A DNA stretch of 64,000 nucleotides from Mucor racemosus (GCA_027405735.1 JAPEHQ010000010.1:930001-994000); one strand, 5' to 3'; shown: positions 34,118-46,979, counted from the stretch's first letter. Numbers and translations: made by a program. Notes: a model not told the origin generated them from the letters alone.

Positions 34118-35063
34118 TCATTTCTTTTCAAAATAAATCAAATGGCTATCGTGAGGATAAAGTACTCTGTTTTGATCGTCAGCAGGTACATCATTTAAAA
34201 TTGCATCAACTTTGACTTTTAATGCTTCTTGTTGAGGTGCATCGAGACTTGCAATGTAACTTTTACTGAGCACTCTTCTCCAGATATCCTGCTTTGGAAC
34301 CCAGTAATCATGTTTGAAAAGGTCAGATTGATAAGGCAAGGAAAACAATGATTTGGCCTCGTCTGTATCAAAAACTTGACGCCATTTCATTTTACGGAAT
34401 TGAGGAACGGCTGCATCAAATTCTTCATAGCAACTAATTTGATTCAGGGGTAAAAAAGTAAGAAATTTGACAGGTATAAATTGTTATTTGAATCTTACTT
34501 TCTGAGCTTGGCAACCCATTCACTTCTGTCGCCGCTTTCCAAATTCCATGCCAAAATGCCATATCCACCAGGCTTTAATACACGATGGAATTCCTCAAGA
34601 GTTTTGACATCGTCAAACCAATGGAATGCTTGGGCGACGACGATAGCTTGTCTAGATTCACTTTCTACGGGGATGTTCCAAGATGTGCCTTCCAGACAAG
34701 GAACACCAGGCACTACCTCCATCAGTTTGCTACGCATGTTCTCGACAGGCTCAACGGCAGTGACCTCAAAGCCTTTAGCAACCAGAGCTTTGGTCATTAA
34801 ACCTGTTCCGGCGGCCAGATCGATTACAGCTGCTTTTTCAGGTAAGATTTCTTGAATTCTATTTAAAAGAGCCTCTGGATAGCTAGGTCTTGTTTGGGCT
34901 AATAGACATATATCGACATTAGATTCATATTTTATAAAACAACGTTTATTTTACCATAAGCATCTGTTTGCAAATTAAATCCTTTGGAAGCTACAACGTG
35001 AATATTTTTGCTCGTGCTACTGCTATATTGACGCAGAGCAGGATTAATTGCCCGGGATAACAT
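34118..35063 (-). CDS. SAM-dependent class I methyltransferase (Crg1/TMT1-like)
   Basis: Exons 35063-34955, 34898-34499 and 34433-34118 give 274 aa. The Rossmann methyltransferase motif I is VIDLAAGTGLMTKAL, followed by VTAVEPVENM (acidic residue binding the SAM ribose), QAFHWFD (motif II region typical of the trans-aconitate/Crg1 group) and LKPGGYGILAWN. The N-terminus (MLSRAINPALRQYSSSTSKN) is basic and Ser-rich, which could be a mitochondrial presequence. An in-frame ATG upstream (35171) would add 36 residues but lacks a typical leader. Substrate unknown; relatives methylate small carboxylic acids or lipids. Confidence 0.88.
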
Positions 35064-35588
35064 TGGAAAAGAAAAGGAGTATATATAGTTGTTGCATTCC
35101 GGTTTTGAGCGTGGCTTTATAAAGGGTATCTGTTGTTGCGGAGTCATGTTGTTACCCGATTCAATTATCATCTATTTTTGTATAAATTAACCTTATTTGA
35201 TGTTATGATTTCCTTTCTTTTACGAATTGCCATGGCAACAAAACCGTTTATGCAGATATCCGTTAAATTGAGATTACCATGGATCTCTCAAGGGATTTCT
35301 CCTTCGGAAAAAAGATTGCATTTTTAGTGAAACGATGGGAATTCACTCGAGTACACAATAAGATTAATGCATACGACATTTAGCCAATAGAATTGCTAAT
35401 CAAAGACTTACTCACATCCCATACAAAATTGCAGATCAAATAATTTCTGTTGCCTGCATTTATAATAGGGATTCTCACCCCTTCTTTTTGATCTAAACTT
35501 TTATAAATACAAAATGCGTTTATATATGTAAATATTTACACTTTCTTTTACTTTTACTTTATCTTTTCCTCCTTTATATAAAAGAAAA
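35064..35588. promoter_or_regulatory. Divergent intergenic, methyltransferase / MFS permease
   Basis: 525 bp between start codons. The right end has a CT-rich leader (TTTACTTTTACTTTATC at about 35549-35566) and ATATAAA-type sequence before the permease ATG. No specific site is assigned. Confidence 0.35.
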
Positions 35589-37422
35589 ATGAGCAGTAGA
35601 AAAAGTTCAATCATTTCAGCTACTGAAAATACCACAAATTATGAATCAATAGAACGAACACCTACTTCATCCACACAAATGGAAAAGTTTAAAATCATTG
35701 AAAAGAGATTAGTTCGAAAGATTGACTTTAGGTAATTCAAATTAATAGTTAAATTGTTTGATATTTACCTGTATACATCTAGATTGATCCCTTGGTTGTC
35801 TGTTTTATATTTATTATTAAGTTTAGACAGAAATAATATTGGTAATGCTCGTTTGGGCACATTAGAAAAGGATTTAAACTTGGTAGGCAATGATTATTAT
35901 ACTGCCCTGACAATTTTCTTTGCTGGTAAGTTGAATAGAATTACGAATACATGATATCATTTCATATGTTCAAAAATTTACGATAGGTTACGTCCTTTTT
36001 CATATCCCATCAAATCTGGTTGTCAAAAGATTAAGGCCATCAAGATGGATTTCAGGCACGATGATCATGTGGGGTATTTGTTCTCTGTGGTAAATACTGT
36101 TCATATTTCATTAAATCAAATAAAAAATAGCTAACGCCAAGATTCTCTAGTCAAGCATTTACACATAATGCATCAGGTTTAATTGTTTGTCGATTCTTTT
36201 TGGGTGTGTTTGAGACAGGTGTTGGGCCTTCAACTCCTTTGTTTCTTTCTTTTTGGTATCAGAGAGAAGAATTAGCTACAAGAGTAGCTATTTACTTTGG
36301 TTCTAGCTCCGTGGCTGGTGCTTTCTCAGGTGCAATCGCTTACGGTGTTTTGAGTACTTTGGAAGGGGCTCACGGCATTGCAGGTTGGAGGTATAGTAAC
36401 GCACGTTTGAATAAGCTTGTGTTTTTTACTAATATATTTCTTTTTCAGATGGTTGTTTATTGTAGAAGCCATTCCAACCATTGTTCTTGGCTTTTTGAGC
36501 TTTATCGTGCTTCCTGATATGCCTGAAACTGCTGGTCGTTGGTTGACTGCAGAGGAGAAAGATGTAGCTATACAAAGAACAAGACAAAGTGGCAATACAG
36601 ATGAAAGTGCCTTTGATAAAAAGCAATTCTTGGCTGCTTTAATCGATTACAAAGTCTGGTTTTCAGGTATATATATATATGAATGAATAAATTGTAGTTA
36701 ATCATCACAAATACTAAAATTTATATATATAGTTGTGATCTATATTGGTTTAAATATTGCGCTTGCTAGCTTTGCTATATTTTTGCCAACAATTATTCGT
36801 GATATGGGGTTTAGTTCCCTGAGTGCACAATTATTGTCAATTCCTCCTTATGTTGCTGCTGGTATTCTTGTATTTGTAAGTGTTTCTATCACTTACTAAT
36901 TGTGCAAAGGCTCACACCTTAATTTAGTTTGTATCTTGGAATTCAGATCGTACACTTCAACGTGGATATCATATCATGGCAGTATGCGCTCTTGGAGTCC
37001 TTGGTTACATCTTTTTATTAGCAAGTCTCAATGTAGGATTGCGTTATACAGGTGCTGTATTGGTTGCTTGCGGCATCTATCCTATTATTCCGTTGACATT
37101 GTCTTGGGTATCTAATAATCAATTAGGTCACACTAAACGTGGTGTAGCCATTGCTATGACAAGTATGATTGCTCAATGTTTTAGCATGTTGGGAACACAA
37201 ATCTACCGTACGGAAGATTCTCCCCGGTACGTTAAAGGCCACATTATTTGCGTTGTTTTCCTCGGATTAGCAGGTCTCTCCGCTTTTACATTAAGATTTT
37301 TGCTGTCTCGAGAGAACAATAGAAGAGATAGAGAGTATGGTGTACCAGATTCTAAGGATATGTCTGGCGTTGATATCGAGGGTGTTTATGATAACCACCC
37401 TCAATTTAGATATGCTTTATAA
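35589..37422 (+). CDS. MFS permease of the anion:cation symporter (Dal5/Tna1-like) family
   Basis: Seven exons: 35589-35731, 35783-35925, 35987-36089, 36151-36390, 36449-36666, 36733-36875 and 36928-37422. They give 494 aa. After a Ser/Thr-rich cytosolic N-terminus, TM1 carries the family signature LSLDRNNIGNARL. The loop between TM4 and TM5 has CRFFLGVFETGVGPSTPLFL, and WRWLFIVEA is rebuilt across intron 4. A central loop (MPETAGRWLTAEEKD) is typical of the allantoate/nicotinate/pantothenate permeases. Twelve TM helices fit the hydrophobicity. These proteins take up organic anions such as allantoate, nicotinate or carboxylates by proton symport; the actual substrate cannot be read. The C-terminus is cytosolic and charged. 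Confidence 0.93.
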
Positions 37423-37934
37423 ACAGCTGAATATATACTACATATTTTACCATTTAATCAATTAATTAATAAATTAATAAATTTAAGCACTGGACTAATT
37501 CAAAGCCTGAAATTCATCATGTATGCAAAACTGAGTGCTTGACATTTGGAAACTAATTTATCAACCTACATTGATCTGAGGGACCTCAAATGTTATGTAT
37601 GATTGCGCAAATAAGCTCTGCGTTTAAAGAATATTATAGACCGATAGCCAACTCACATTCGTTTGCATACATATATACTTGCATAGTTTCCCTTTATTTT
37701 TACAGTTGGTAAACAAACTATCAGTTAAATATATATTACATACATATATACATTTCGTATACAACGACATGCACTCGAATATATCAACACAACAAAATGG
37801 AGAACTTGTCATATCAAACTGTGTCATAATCTTAACCAAGGAGTGTACACAGACTTGTGGACGCAACATTGTGAAAATTCCCTTTGAGATCATCATTGTG
37901 CCAAAGATATGCACCGACTCTTGTGTAAAGTTGC
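37423..37934. other. Intergenic with a repeat-related fragment
   Basis: No gene. The stretch around 37810-37850 (CATATCAAACTGTGTCATAA onward) matches the minus strand near 49720-49765, including a shared short peptide ISNCVxILTKECT, so it is part of a dispersed repeat. Confidence 0.5.
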
Positions 37935-39500
37935 GAGTTATTAGGATCAAAATTCACCGAGATAGGGTTTTTGTTGTCGGTTTTTTCATGGTTGTAAAAA
38001 GTAGGTTTTAGATAATTTTCAATTGGTTTTCGAATGTTTTCACCCAATATTGAGTCGAATTATGTAAAATCTTTAAAGAAGATGTACCTTCCCTCTATGG
38101 GCCATTGGTATATCTCCGAAAATAAAAGTGTCAATATCAGAATATGTAAGTGCACTGGCCAAACATTGGCCACGGTTGACCAAGATTGACCCAAAATTGG
38201 TTACTAAAAATTGAGCATCCAAATTGAGGTATTAATTTTTTGTATTCACAAGATAGATCCAATTTAAAGCTACCCTGTATTTTTTGTTTCAGCGAAAAAT
38301 ATTGATTTTTCGTCGAGATAATCAACATAATAGTTCTTATCACAGCTTAAAATCTATCATAACGGGATTCCAAAATTTATTTATTGAAATGAACGAAAAA
38401 TGATTCAAAAAATAAAATCGTTCAAATACTCATTAGCTGCAAAGTAAATCGACCTTGCACATTAAATAGCTTTTGTACAGTTTTGGATCTTACATTCATC
38501 TATATAAAATTTGAAAAAAAAATTCACATAAAATTTTGCGCAAAATGCAATTGAAATTTTGGAGGTTTTTTGGAGATACAGACCACTTTTTATAAGCATA
38601 CTCTAAATATAATAAATGGCAATGATGCGCAAAAAAATTACCTATCGATCGAGCTATTGTTTAACTTTTTAGCTACATTTTTCGTAGAGAAAGCAAGATT
38701 TTTGTCCAAATTTTTTTCAGTTTCAGAATTTGGGATGAGGGTATACAAGGGGAAAATGGACGCTAGAAATGAAGGTACCTTTTTGTACACATTTTTGAGG
38801 ATATCTCCACGAAAAATCAATATTTTGAAAAAAACTAAATTAGGTTCGAGAGAGCTTAACGAGCTTGATGACATGTATGTGAATAAAGCTTTGCTCAATT
38901 TAGCGAATATTTTGAAATCTACTACAAAAATGTCAAAAAAAATGAAAAAAAATAAAAGTGCCCAGAATTTTTTTGTATTAAAATATGTTATAGAGCACAT
39001 CAAAACAAGTAAGTTTTATTATTAAAGAGCGCGAGTATAGCTTAATTTTTTCTAGAGATATGAAGCCTCAAAGTTTTCAATCCATTAGCAGATTTAGCAG
39101 TGAAATACGCGTAAAAAATCTGAAATCTTACCACTGAAAAATTAACACCAACTGCAAAAAATAGGATATTTCTGGATACTCATTTTTGGATTAAAGTTGA
39201 ACATCTCAGGTACATTGGCATATAATTTTTTCTTGATGCTATTTAGTGAAAAAAAAATAGGGTAGGGGTGAAAAGTGGGACCTAGTTTTTAAGGAAAAAG
39301 CAATGAATTTTACTTGTTTTCGAGTCTTTCCTGAGATATAGAATAAATTTAAGAATAGGTAGCATAACGCGGTTAGTTCATATCTATTTAACAATGTCCA
39401 GGATATACCCTAAAAAGCGTTTAGTATGAGATCAGTTATAGAAAAGAGGGCACACCTCGATATTGAATATTGAAAATTATGAAATTCAAATTTTTTTTTC
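37935..39500 (+). repeat. Repeat family A, copy 1
   Basis: Aligns by eye over about 1.55 kb with 46980-48560 in the same orientation, with many substitutions and small indels. Shared words include ATTGAGTCGAATTA, TTTTTCGTCGAGATAATCAA and GGATGAGGGTATACAAGGGG. It contains a 151-codon frame (38570-39025) whose central peptide, FGMRVYKGKMDARNEG then LYTFLRISPRKINILKK, recurs in the other copies. No TIR, LTR or known transposase was identified. Confidence 0.8.
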
Positions 39501-40552
39501 TCAATATAAACTGATCCATATTACCTCAAATTTTATGAAAAGTTAGGCAAATAGGCTCTGTTTTAAGTCTTTTGACCGATATATATTAATCAAAATGAGC
39601 TCAAATTGCAGATCCAGTTATATATGTTAATTATGTTCTTTGAGTCGAGCTTAAGTGGCGATTAACAGTCTGTTGACAATCGTCAATTCTATGACTAGTA
39701 AAACTCGATTAACACCCGAATCAATGAGCAATACTATTGTTTGTATATTAAACACACGAGACAGCTACTCATGTAGTAGCAGATCATAGGACAGGATAAT
39801 GTTATAATAGCAATACCATTTACAGACCATTTATTCTTCCCTTCTCGGATACGGAAGTGCACTCTCTCGTCAAAACTGAGTAGAAGGCACCGCGCAGAAA
39901 AAAGTGGCCAATACTATACAGTAAAAAATTCAAGGCATATTGGAGTTAATAGTTAAATGCATAATTGGGTTACCGGGTTTTCAAGTGTACAAATTTTTCA
40001 AGAGCAAGATCTGATCATTTTGTTTCAAGTAAAAGTATTTTATCGATTGGTTCATTACATCTCTGTCAGTTTAGTTTTTCATGCTTCCAAGCATGCAATA
40101 ATAGGCAAGTTGTCAAGTAATTCAATGTCGTGTTTCTTGCTCCCTTAAACATAACGACAGTGCCCTTTTACGCTAATCGTATTCGGGATATATATATATA
40201 TACATATAGTCTTGTTGACAGGCTGTGTTACATGATGATAATATTGAAACATTTTTTTTTATTGATGATAATGAGATGTTATGACAATCGCAAAAAGATT
40301 ACATGTTGTTGGCCTGTTCTTTTCTTGTCAAGATTGAATATTTGAATTTTATAGGAACTCAACCACTTATACATGATAACAAGTTGTAGTAGCAGCGGTA
40401 TAATAGCGCATTTATTGGTTTTGATATGTATTACATTTAAGTTTGTACATGTGCCTTGCATAATACAATTAAGGAAAAAGATGGAGGAAAATACAATTTA
40501 TATATACATATATAAAGATCGAGATTGAAAGAGTTATGCAACTCGATGGAAT
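39501..40552. other. Intergenic, AT-rich
   Basis: No supported gene. A TATATA run lies at about 40190-40207. The right end is the KXD1 3' flank. Confidence 0.4.
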
Positions 40553-40952
40553 TTAATCATCATCATCCTCAACTTTTGGTGGCGGATATTTCTTTACAAC
40601 TTGATCCATTTCATCAGGATATTTTGCAGCTAATTGCTTTTTGATTCTTCTTAATTTGACAAATACATCGTTAAGGTCGCCTTTCACTTCTTTCAGTAAT
40701 TTTGTATGTAATTCGAAATGTTTATGGATGTTGTGATAACGAGCTTGACTGAATTTATTAAACGCCTCTAATTTTTGTTGCGTGTCTTTATATACAAGCA
40801 GACTTTTATAAATTAAAAAAAAAAAACTATTATTTATACAACAAAAAAAGTTTTATTATATACCTTTCATCTTGGCTTTTGATGATTTCTTGTATTTCTT
40901 GATCACTTTTTAATTGCAGTAATTGATTTGCAAGTTGGTTAGATATAGACAT
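40553..40952 (-). CDS. KXD1: KxDL-motif protein (Kxd1; BLOC-1/BORC-like subunit)
   Basis: Exons 40952-40864 and 40802-40553 (61-nt intron) give 112 aa. The C-terminal half contains LLKEVKGDLNDVFVKLRRIK, with the KxDL signature (KGDL) inside a predicted coiled coil, then KKQLAAKYPDEMD and an acidic end. KxDL proteins are small coiled-coil subunits of the BLOC-1-type endosomal complex in yeast and of BORC in animals, acting in endosome/lysosome positioning. Length matches the family core. Frames on either strand of this stretch are short, so the gene is easy to overlook. Confidence 0.88.
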
Positions 40953-41685
40953 TTAAAAAGAAGAAGCTAAAAGACGACAAATAATCTGGTCACTGCTCAA
41001 ACGAATAAAAAGCTTATCTGTTTTGAGAAATATGAGGGGTATAGTGTATAGATGTAAACACACACAAATAAAAAATTTAGCCTAAAAGATCAAATATTTG
41101 ATACGTACGCACACAAACACACACACACACAAATTATAGGTTATATAGTAGCCCAATTGAAACAAAAAGAAGCTTCTTTGTGTATCCTGTTTCATCAACT
41201 TTTTTTTTCTCATCTATTTTTTCAACAAATGTGATTTTTTTCCACTTTTTTTGTGAATTTTTTTTTTGGAACGGAAGAATGTTAGCGATTTCATCATGTT
41301 GAGAAATGTGATGAGCCATATGCTTTTTTTTAAAATATGACAAAAAGAGTAATGATTGAATTTATTCGTGTTTGTGTGTGTATTTTATTTACCTGGTACT
41401 ACATTAAATTGTAACAATTCGGAATCCACACTTCCGTAACAATAAGCCTGCATGTCAAAAAAGAAAAAATAGAGGGAAAAAAACTTTTGGGGTAAAAAAT
41501 AACAAGAATAAACCTGCTCTAGAGCATATTTATCGTCGTGAAACTATGATGTACATGAACATTTTAGTTGATTTTATTATATAATTTGCCCCTTTTTTAG
41601 TCTTTTTTATTTTTCCTTTCTTTTCTCTTTTGCTTTCTTTTTTTTTTTTCCCTAATTATACATCTTTTTCGCTTTTAAATTCAAA
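40953..41685. other. Divergent intergenic, KXD1 / F-box protein
   Basis: 733 bp. On the minus strand an exon-like start (ATG at 41453, MQAYCYGSVDSELLQFNVV, then a GTAAAT donor at about 41392) is present. The best acceptor leads to a stop within ten codons, so no gene is called. CA-rich microsatellite at about 41110-41130; T-rich leader before 41686. Confidence 0.4.
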
Positions 41686-41881
41686 ATGAGTGGCCTTATA
41701 TCCTATATTACAAGCTGGATTGATTTCATATTGTATCTATATATTCATATAACCTCAACAATAAATGCAGCAATAGTAGTGGCGAAAAAGATTGACCAAC
41801 AACAATCAAATTCAGCCAATGCAGAGGAAATCATTTTAAGAAACCGACGTCGAAACAACCATCATTCAATCCATTTACAGC

Positions 41882-41916
<35 letters not shown>

Positions 41917-43320
41917 CGAAATCAGCATTGTTTCTTGCCATCAAAGAAACCTGTTTTTGATAAAATTCCTAATGAGATCCTCATCATCATGTTTGAATCT
42001 ATGAATGCAGCTGATTTATTCAATTGTTCAACTGTATCAAAACATTGGAATAATTTAGTAATCCCAATTTTATGGCGTTCACCCGTACCAAATAAACCCA
42101 TTCTTAGTTGTTTGCCTTCATTTGCGGCTATGGACAAAAAACACCGCATTAAGCATTCGCATCAAAAATCACATTTATCCCCTGGATTTCCAATACATAT
42201 ATCACGATATGGACATGCAGTGAAGTCCCTTGATTTATCTCAAATTGCCACTCATGTTACTGATTGCACAATTCGACATATTGTACGCTCTTGTCCTCAA
42301 CTCATCAGTTTAAATTTATCTCATTGCCGTCTTATTACAAATGAAGGTCTTTATTATTTAAGCCGTGCAACTCAAATTGCCAGTCAACTTGAAGTATTAA
42401 GCTTGCAAAATTGCCGACAAATTACCGATATTGGATTGAGCCATCTCACAGCCCAGTGCCATGGTTTGCAAACTCTTCATTTAGGTGCTTGTCCTCGTAT
42501 TACGAGTGATGGAATTATCAGCCTTGTGACAGCATCCGGAAACACCATCCGACGACTTCGTCTCAGTGATTGCAGCCACATGACAGGATCCACCCTCCAC
42601 GCGATTGCTCGTTTATGTGGTCCCAGGCTTCAATGGTTGGATATTGCTCGTACCAAGGCCATAAGACATACGGATTTGGAAAACCTTGTGCATAATTGCC
42701 CCAATTTGACTCGATTAAATGTATCAATGAAGAAACCAAAACCCCTTTCCGAGTTGCGTGATCAATTGAATCGAACTAGAGAACGCTTATTTCATTTACA
42801 TGAAGACAATACTACAGCAGAAGATGATGAAGACCAAGAAGATTCAGTAAATCCATTGAATGAATTAATTGAACTTTTGAATCGATTCAATATCCAAGCC
42901 AATTTAACAGAAGGTTCAGCTCAGCATCGACAATTGTTACTGGATCAACAACATGTTCGAGATTCAGTTTGCTTTTCTACAGTGGAATCAATTATATTGA
43001 ATTTGAAGAAACTTGAACAGTTGAATCTATCTCATTGGAGCTGCTTAAATGACAAGGCAATGCATATGGTTTCAGTACATGCTCATCATTTGAATTATCT
43101 AAACTTGATTGGATGTGATAGTGTAACAAAGAAAGGGTTGAAATACCTTTCGGATCTTTGTGAAAGAAAATCAACTTGCATCACCTTGACTGATCAGATG
43201 ATATCCCCAGCAACATTTAATTCATATGAAAGTGATTCTTCTTCATGTTCATCCGAAGATAGTCATACTAAATTGATGCCTTTAAAGAAAAAGAAGATTG
43301 AATATTCCAGATCAATTTAG
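41686..43320 (+). CDS. F-box / leucine-rich repeat protein with N-terminal hydrophobic segment
   Basis: A 544-aa single-exon protein. Residues 3-35 are hydrophobic with a Trp (ISYITSWIDFILYLYIHITS), a likely membrane anchor that is unusual for F-box proteins. A pure CAA/CAG-encoded glutamine run follows (41880-41916). The F-box is near residues 84-128: FDKIPNEILIIMFESMNAAD... ending LWRSP. At least eight cysteine-containing LRRs of the AMN1/FBXL type follow, for example LISLNLSHCRLITNEGL, LEVLSLQNCRQITDIGL and LQTLHLGACPRITSDGI, with an acidic insertion (TTAEDDEDQEDS) before the last repeats. It should act as a substrate receptor in an SCF (Skp1-cullin-F-box) ubiquitin ligase. The substrate is unknown; membrane tethering is inferred from the N-terminus. 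Confidence 0.9.
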
Positions 43321-44437
43321 AGGTGGAAGAAAGAAGTGTGTGTGTGTGTGTGTGTGTGTGTGGCAAAGGGCTTAGAATCACCCTTGTACTGTATTTTTTA
43401 CCAGCCCATTTGTTTTATGTGTATATATCATTATCAACAGTTTATCTGCTTGTAGTAGAAGTGTTTTAGTCACTTGCTATTATATTATTTTACTATTATT
43501 TGCTTTTTTTCTAATCTAGTTATTTATCATTATTATTATTGTTTATTCGTTTCATGCTTAATATAAATATATATTTTAAAATCAAGTTTTATCCTTTTTA
43601 AATATGCACTTTCCACGTAACTATGTGTAATGACAACATTTCTTGCACAAGTTGTTGGTCCAATGAAATATTTCCAACCACTTATCTTCAGGCACTAAAA
43701 CAATAAAACAAAGGGTCATATTACATGAGGCATTTACTGTTTACATCTAGAATACAAGAGAATCATCGTTGATTCAATTGATAGATTTCGACACGAAAAT
43801 GAACTATGGATATATTATTACGCTGCTTTATTTTACGCCCTTCTAAAAGCACAGGCCATGCATTGTAGCGTTTGCTTTCAAAGAGTTTTTATAGGCTACT
43901 AGAGACATGATATTGCATACCAATTATGATGAAGCCAGCTCCTAAATTTTGCTTCATCTTGTCATATTTTTTCTTATAGATATCTTTTGTCTATCACAGA
44001 ATAGAATTATGTTTCATTTTGGAAGAAATCTAAAATATCAGCTTGAATTGCTATCACCACTGGTAATTTTATAGATCCAAATTATTGATCTACTGTATTT
44101 TGGAAATACAGCAAGTTTCCGCAATTTCTTACCATAAAAACGGAAAATTTGATTACCGTTGCCGTGCTTTTGTTATATGCGATTGGCCCACACAACCTGC
44201 ATTCAAAACATCCGCTGCCGTGCACATGAATTTCGTTCCTTGCGATCTATGTTTAAGCTTCAATATTTGAGTCATCGCCTCCGTTAGTGTGTGGTACGAG
44301 AATGCAATAATTCCGTCCCGAATAATTTCGTAACTTTGAATCAATATATATATAGATCAACTTGACAATGCTTCTCTTTTTCTCATTATTAATATTATTA
44401 TTACTATTATTATTATTAACTATTACTATAAATCATC
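43321..44437. other. Intergenic with TG microsatellite
   Basis: A (TG)13 run at 43336-43362 lies just after the F-box stop codon, so it would sit in the 3' UTR. The rest is AT-rich without a supported gene. A short ATT/TAT repeat (about 44386-44417) precedes the monooxygenase ATG. Confidence 0.5.
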
Positions 44438-46633
44438 ATGTCAATTAAAGTAGATATTCTTGTTAGTGGAGCAGGTCCTGTTGGGTTATTCTTTGCTTAC
44501 CAAATGGCTCAACGAGGTCATTCAGTTTATATTGTTGATCCTAAATCCGGACCAACAGATCAAAGTCGAGCTATTTTGATTACTTCACGTACATTGGAAA
44601 TTTTAGAGAGTAAAGGTCTAGCTGCTGATATCCTTCGAGAGGCCTTTGTCATTTGTGGTATGCGTATGTTTAGAGGTGGTGTTATTGTAAGTCGTTACTG
44701 GGTTTTATATTTGCAGTTGTATTTATATAATATTTAAACAATAGGTGGGTCAAGTGGATGCTTGTGGAGATACTCCATTTGCTCATAATAGTGTGTTGAT
44801 GCAAGGAAAAACAGAAGAGATCTTTGTTGAAAGATTAACAGAAGATACTGATTGTAAGGTTCATTGGGAAACTGAGCTTGTGTCCTATACTCAAGATGAC
44901 CATGGCGTAAGATCTGTAATTCGTGACATTAATACGAAGCAAGAGCAAGTAGTTGAATCTGTTTACATTGTCGGTGCAGATGGAAGTCATTCCAGAGTCA
45001 GAAAAGAAAATCCTCAATGGACCTATGATGGTGTTGCTATTCAAACTAAATTTGTGCTGGCAGATTTAACTCTTCACGGTGCGGATGGTCAAGACATCAA
45101 GCACTTGATGGATAGAATGAATGTATTCATGACAGGAACTGGTAATTAATTCATGTTGTGGTGTAAAAGAAAACGGGTTCTAATAAGCTATTTTGTTTTC
45201 TAGGTGTGTTGGGTATGGTTCGTCTTAATCCTGTTCATGCAAGTGAAGATGATTCTCATGTGTTTAGAGTTTTTGGTAATCTGGAAGCTTACCATATTAA
45301 TGATGTGAATCAAGATAAAGTCAGTCATGGTATTGATAAATCATCTGAAGCACCACCTACACTTGAATTTATTGAACAATGGCTCAACAAGGCAACAGCA
45401 CCCCTCAAATTTGTAGCAAGTGATATTATCTGGGCATCCTACTTCAAAATCAATGAGAGAATTGCTAATGGATTTAGAAGGGAGAGAGCATTTTTAATTG
45501 GAGGTACACATCTGTGCTGCTTAGTTTTCAAAAATTATCAATATCTAATATATTTTTACTCATATAGATGCTGCTCATTGCCATTCACCTGCTGGAGGAC
45601 AAGGCATGAATTTAGGTTTACAAGATGGTATGTTTGTATATTGTGCATATGTAATAGTGTACCTAATTCTTAATGTGTTATGTAATAGCTCATAATTTGG
45701 CATGGAAAATGTCAGATGCACTTAAAGGGTTATCGTCTGATCCCGAGAAACTTCTTGATTCATACAACCAAGAGGTAAAGTATTGTTAATTTATAGTATG
45801 TTCTTGACACTAATATTCGTAATAAAGAGAGAACCCCTTGCCAAAGCAACAATTGAGTCTACTAGCAATACCACAAGAGTCGGGTTACAAGGAAATCCAC
45901 TTTTTGCATCTTTAAGAAACACAATGCTGTCTGTGGTCTTCATGTTACCCCAAGTTAAAGAAATGTTGTTCAAGAAAACAATGCAGGTACATAAATGCAA
46001 TACGCTCAATTTAAATTTTTTATTGACGATTTTCTTTATCAGTTATACGTTACCATTGATCCTAAAAGATCAGACATTATGAATCAAACATCTGACAAAG
46101 GGTTAATAGAACCTGGAAATTTCTTACCAGAGACTAGTAATTTAAGAAAGAGTTTTATTATATCTGCAAGCAAGCGAAGTCGCCGCATCGAACGCCACAC
46201 TTTACGAGAGCTCTTGATAGACAACGAGAAGTATACAGTCATTTTTGTTGCTACATGTTTGGCAAGCACAAGGCCCAATTCACATTTGGTTGAGAAATTC
46301 TGGAAGGATACAAGGCCCAAACCTGTTCGTCGACTTGTAATTCAATCTGCCCATCATTCCAATTTTATGGCTAAATTACCGGAATTTGTATCAGATGAAG
46401 AATCATCTATTGCAGAAGAATCATTTTATTCAGAGGAAAGAAGTGATCTGCCTAATTCTGTTAGTAATCGTGTTGGTCTTTATCCATTAATTACATCTTA
46501 CTTTGCTGGACAACAACCTCCTAGCGTCGTGCTTTTTGTTCGCCCTGATTTGTATGTCTCTCATGCTAAATTAGTTACAAATGAAGCAGAACTTGATACA
46601 GCCTTGCAATTTCTCTCCACATTGTACAAGTAA
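44438..46633 (+). CDS. FAD-dependent aromatic monooxygenase, phenol 2-monooxygenase type
   Basis: Seven exons: 44438-44686, 44745-45141, 45204-45503, 45568-45627, 45689-45774, 45828-45986 and 46043-46633. They give 613 aa. The FAD dinucleotide motif is ILVSGAGPVGLFFAYQMAQR at the N-terminus, the DG motif is VGADGSHSRVR, and the GD motif LIGDAAHCHSPAGGQGMNLG is rebuilt across intron 3; its exon 4 is only 60 nt. The C-terminal about 170 residues end in a thioredoxin-fold-like region (VVLFVRPDLYVSHA) found in phenol hydroxylases and the TfdB/MhpA group. The enzyme should use NAD(P)H and O2 to hydroxylate a phenolic ring. Short exons 4 and 5 contain active-site sequence, so gene finders that skip them would break the FAD site. 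Confidence 0.92.
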
Positions 46634-46979
46634 CTCTTAAATTGATCATAAAAACATAATGCACACTTTTAATCTATAGAATAATATAATAAATGTTCAT
46701 CAATTGTCTATCGCGAATTCCCAAAGTCTGCATACATTTTTTCAGAGCATCTCCTCACAATTGTGTTGATCAAGAAAACTCTAGACAGTGTTTTATGTCA
46801 TATTAAATCTTGATTTAACCGTGTGTATCAGATGAGAAGATTTTTTTTTTTTACTATTTTCAATAAAAGTGTGCAACAATTATAGGTGCAGTTTCCTAAT
46901 GGTTTTCTTAGCACACAGTAACTCATAAAAGTTGTCTTTTGATATACTGGAGTCCAACATGTATACATACTATCATGTA
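46634..46979. other. Intergenic
   Basis: 3' flank of the monooxygenase. No gene or clear repeat was seen before family A copy 2 begins. Confidence 0.4.

Noticed and set aside
38638..39003. Minus-strand frame in repeat A conserved in the other copies
   Set aside because: It mirrors the plus-strand peptide; conservation follows from shared DNA and does not show coding on this strand.
41134..41453. Minus-strand two-exon candidate (ATG at 41453 and a Lys-rich frame at 41134-41343)
   Set aside because: The only in-phase junction runs into a stop after about ten codons. The Lys-rich frame comes from A-rich DNA.
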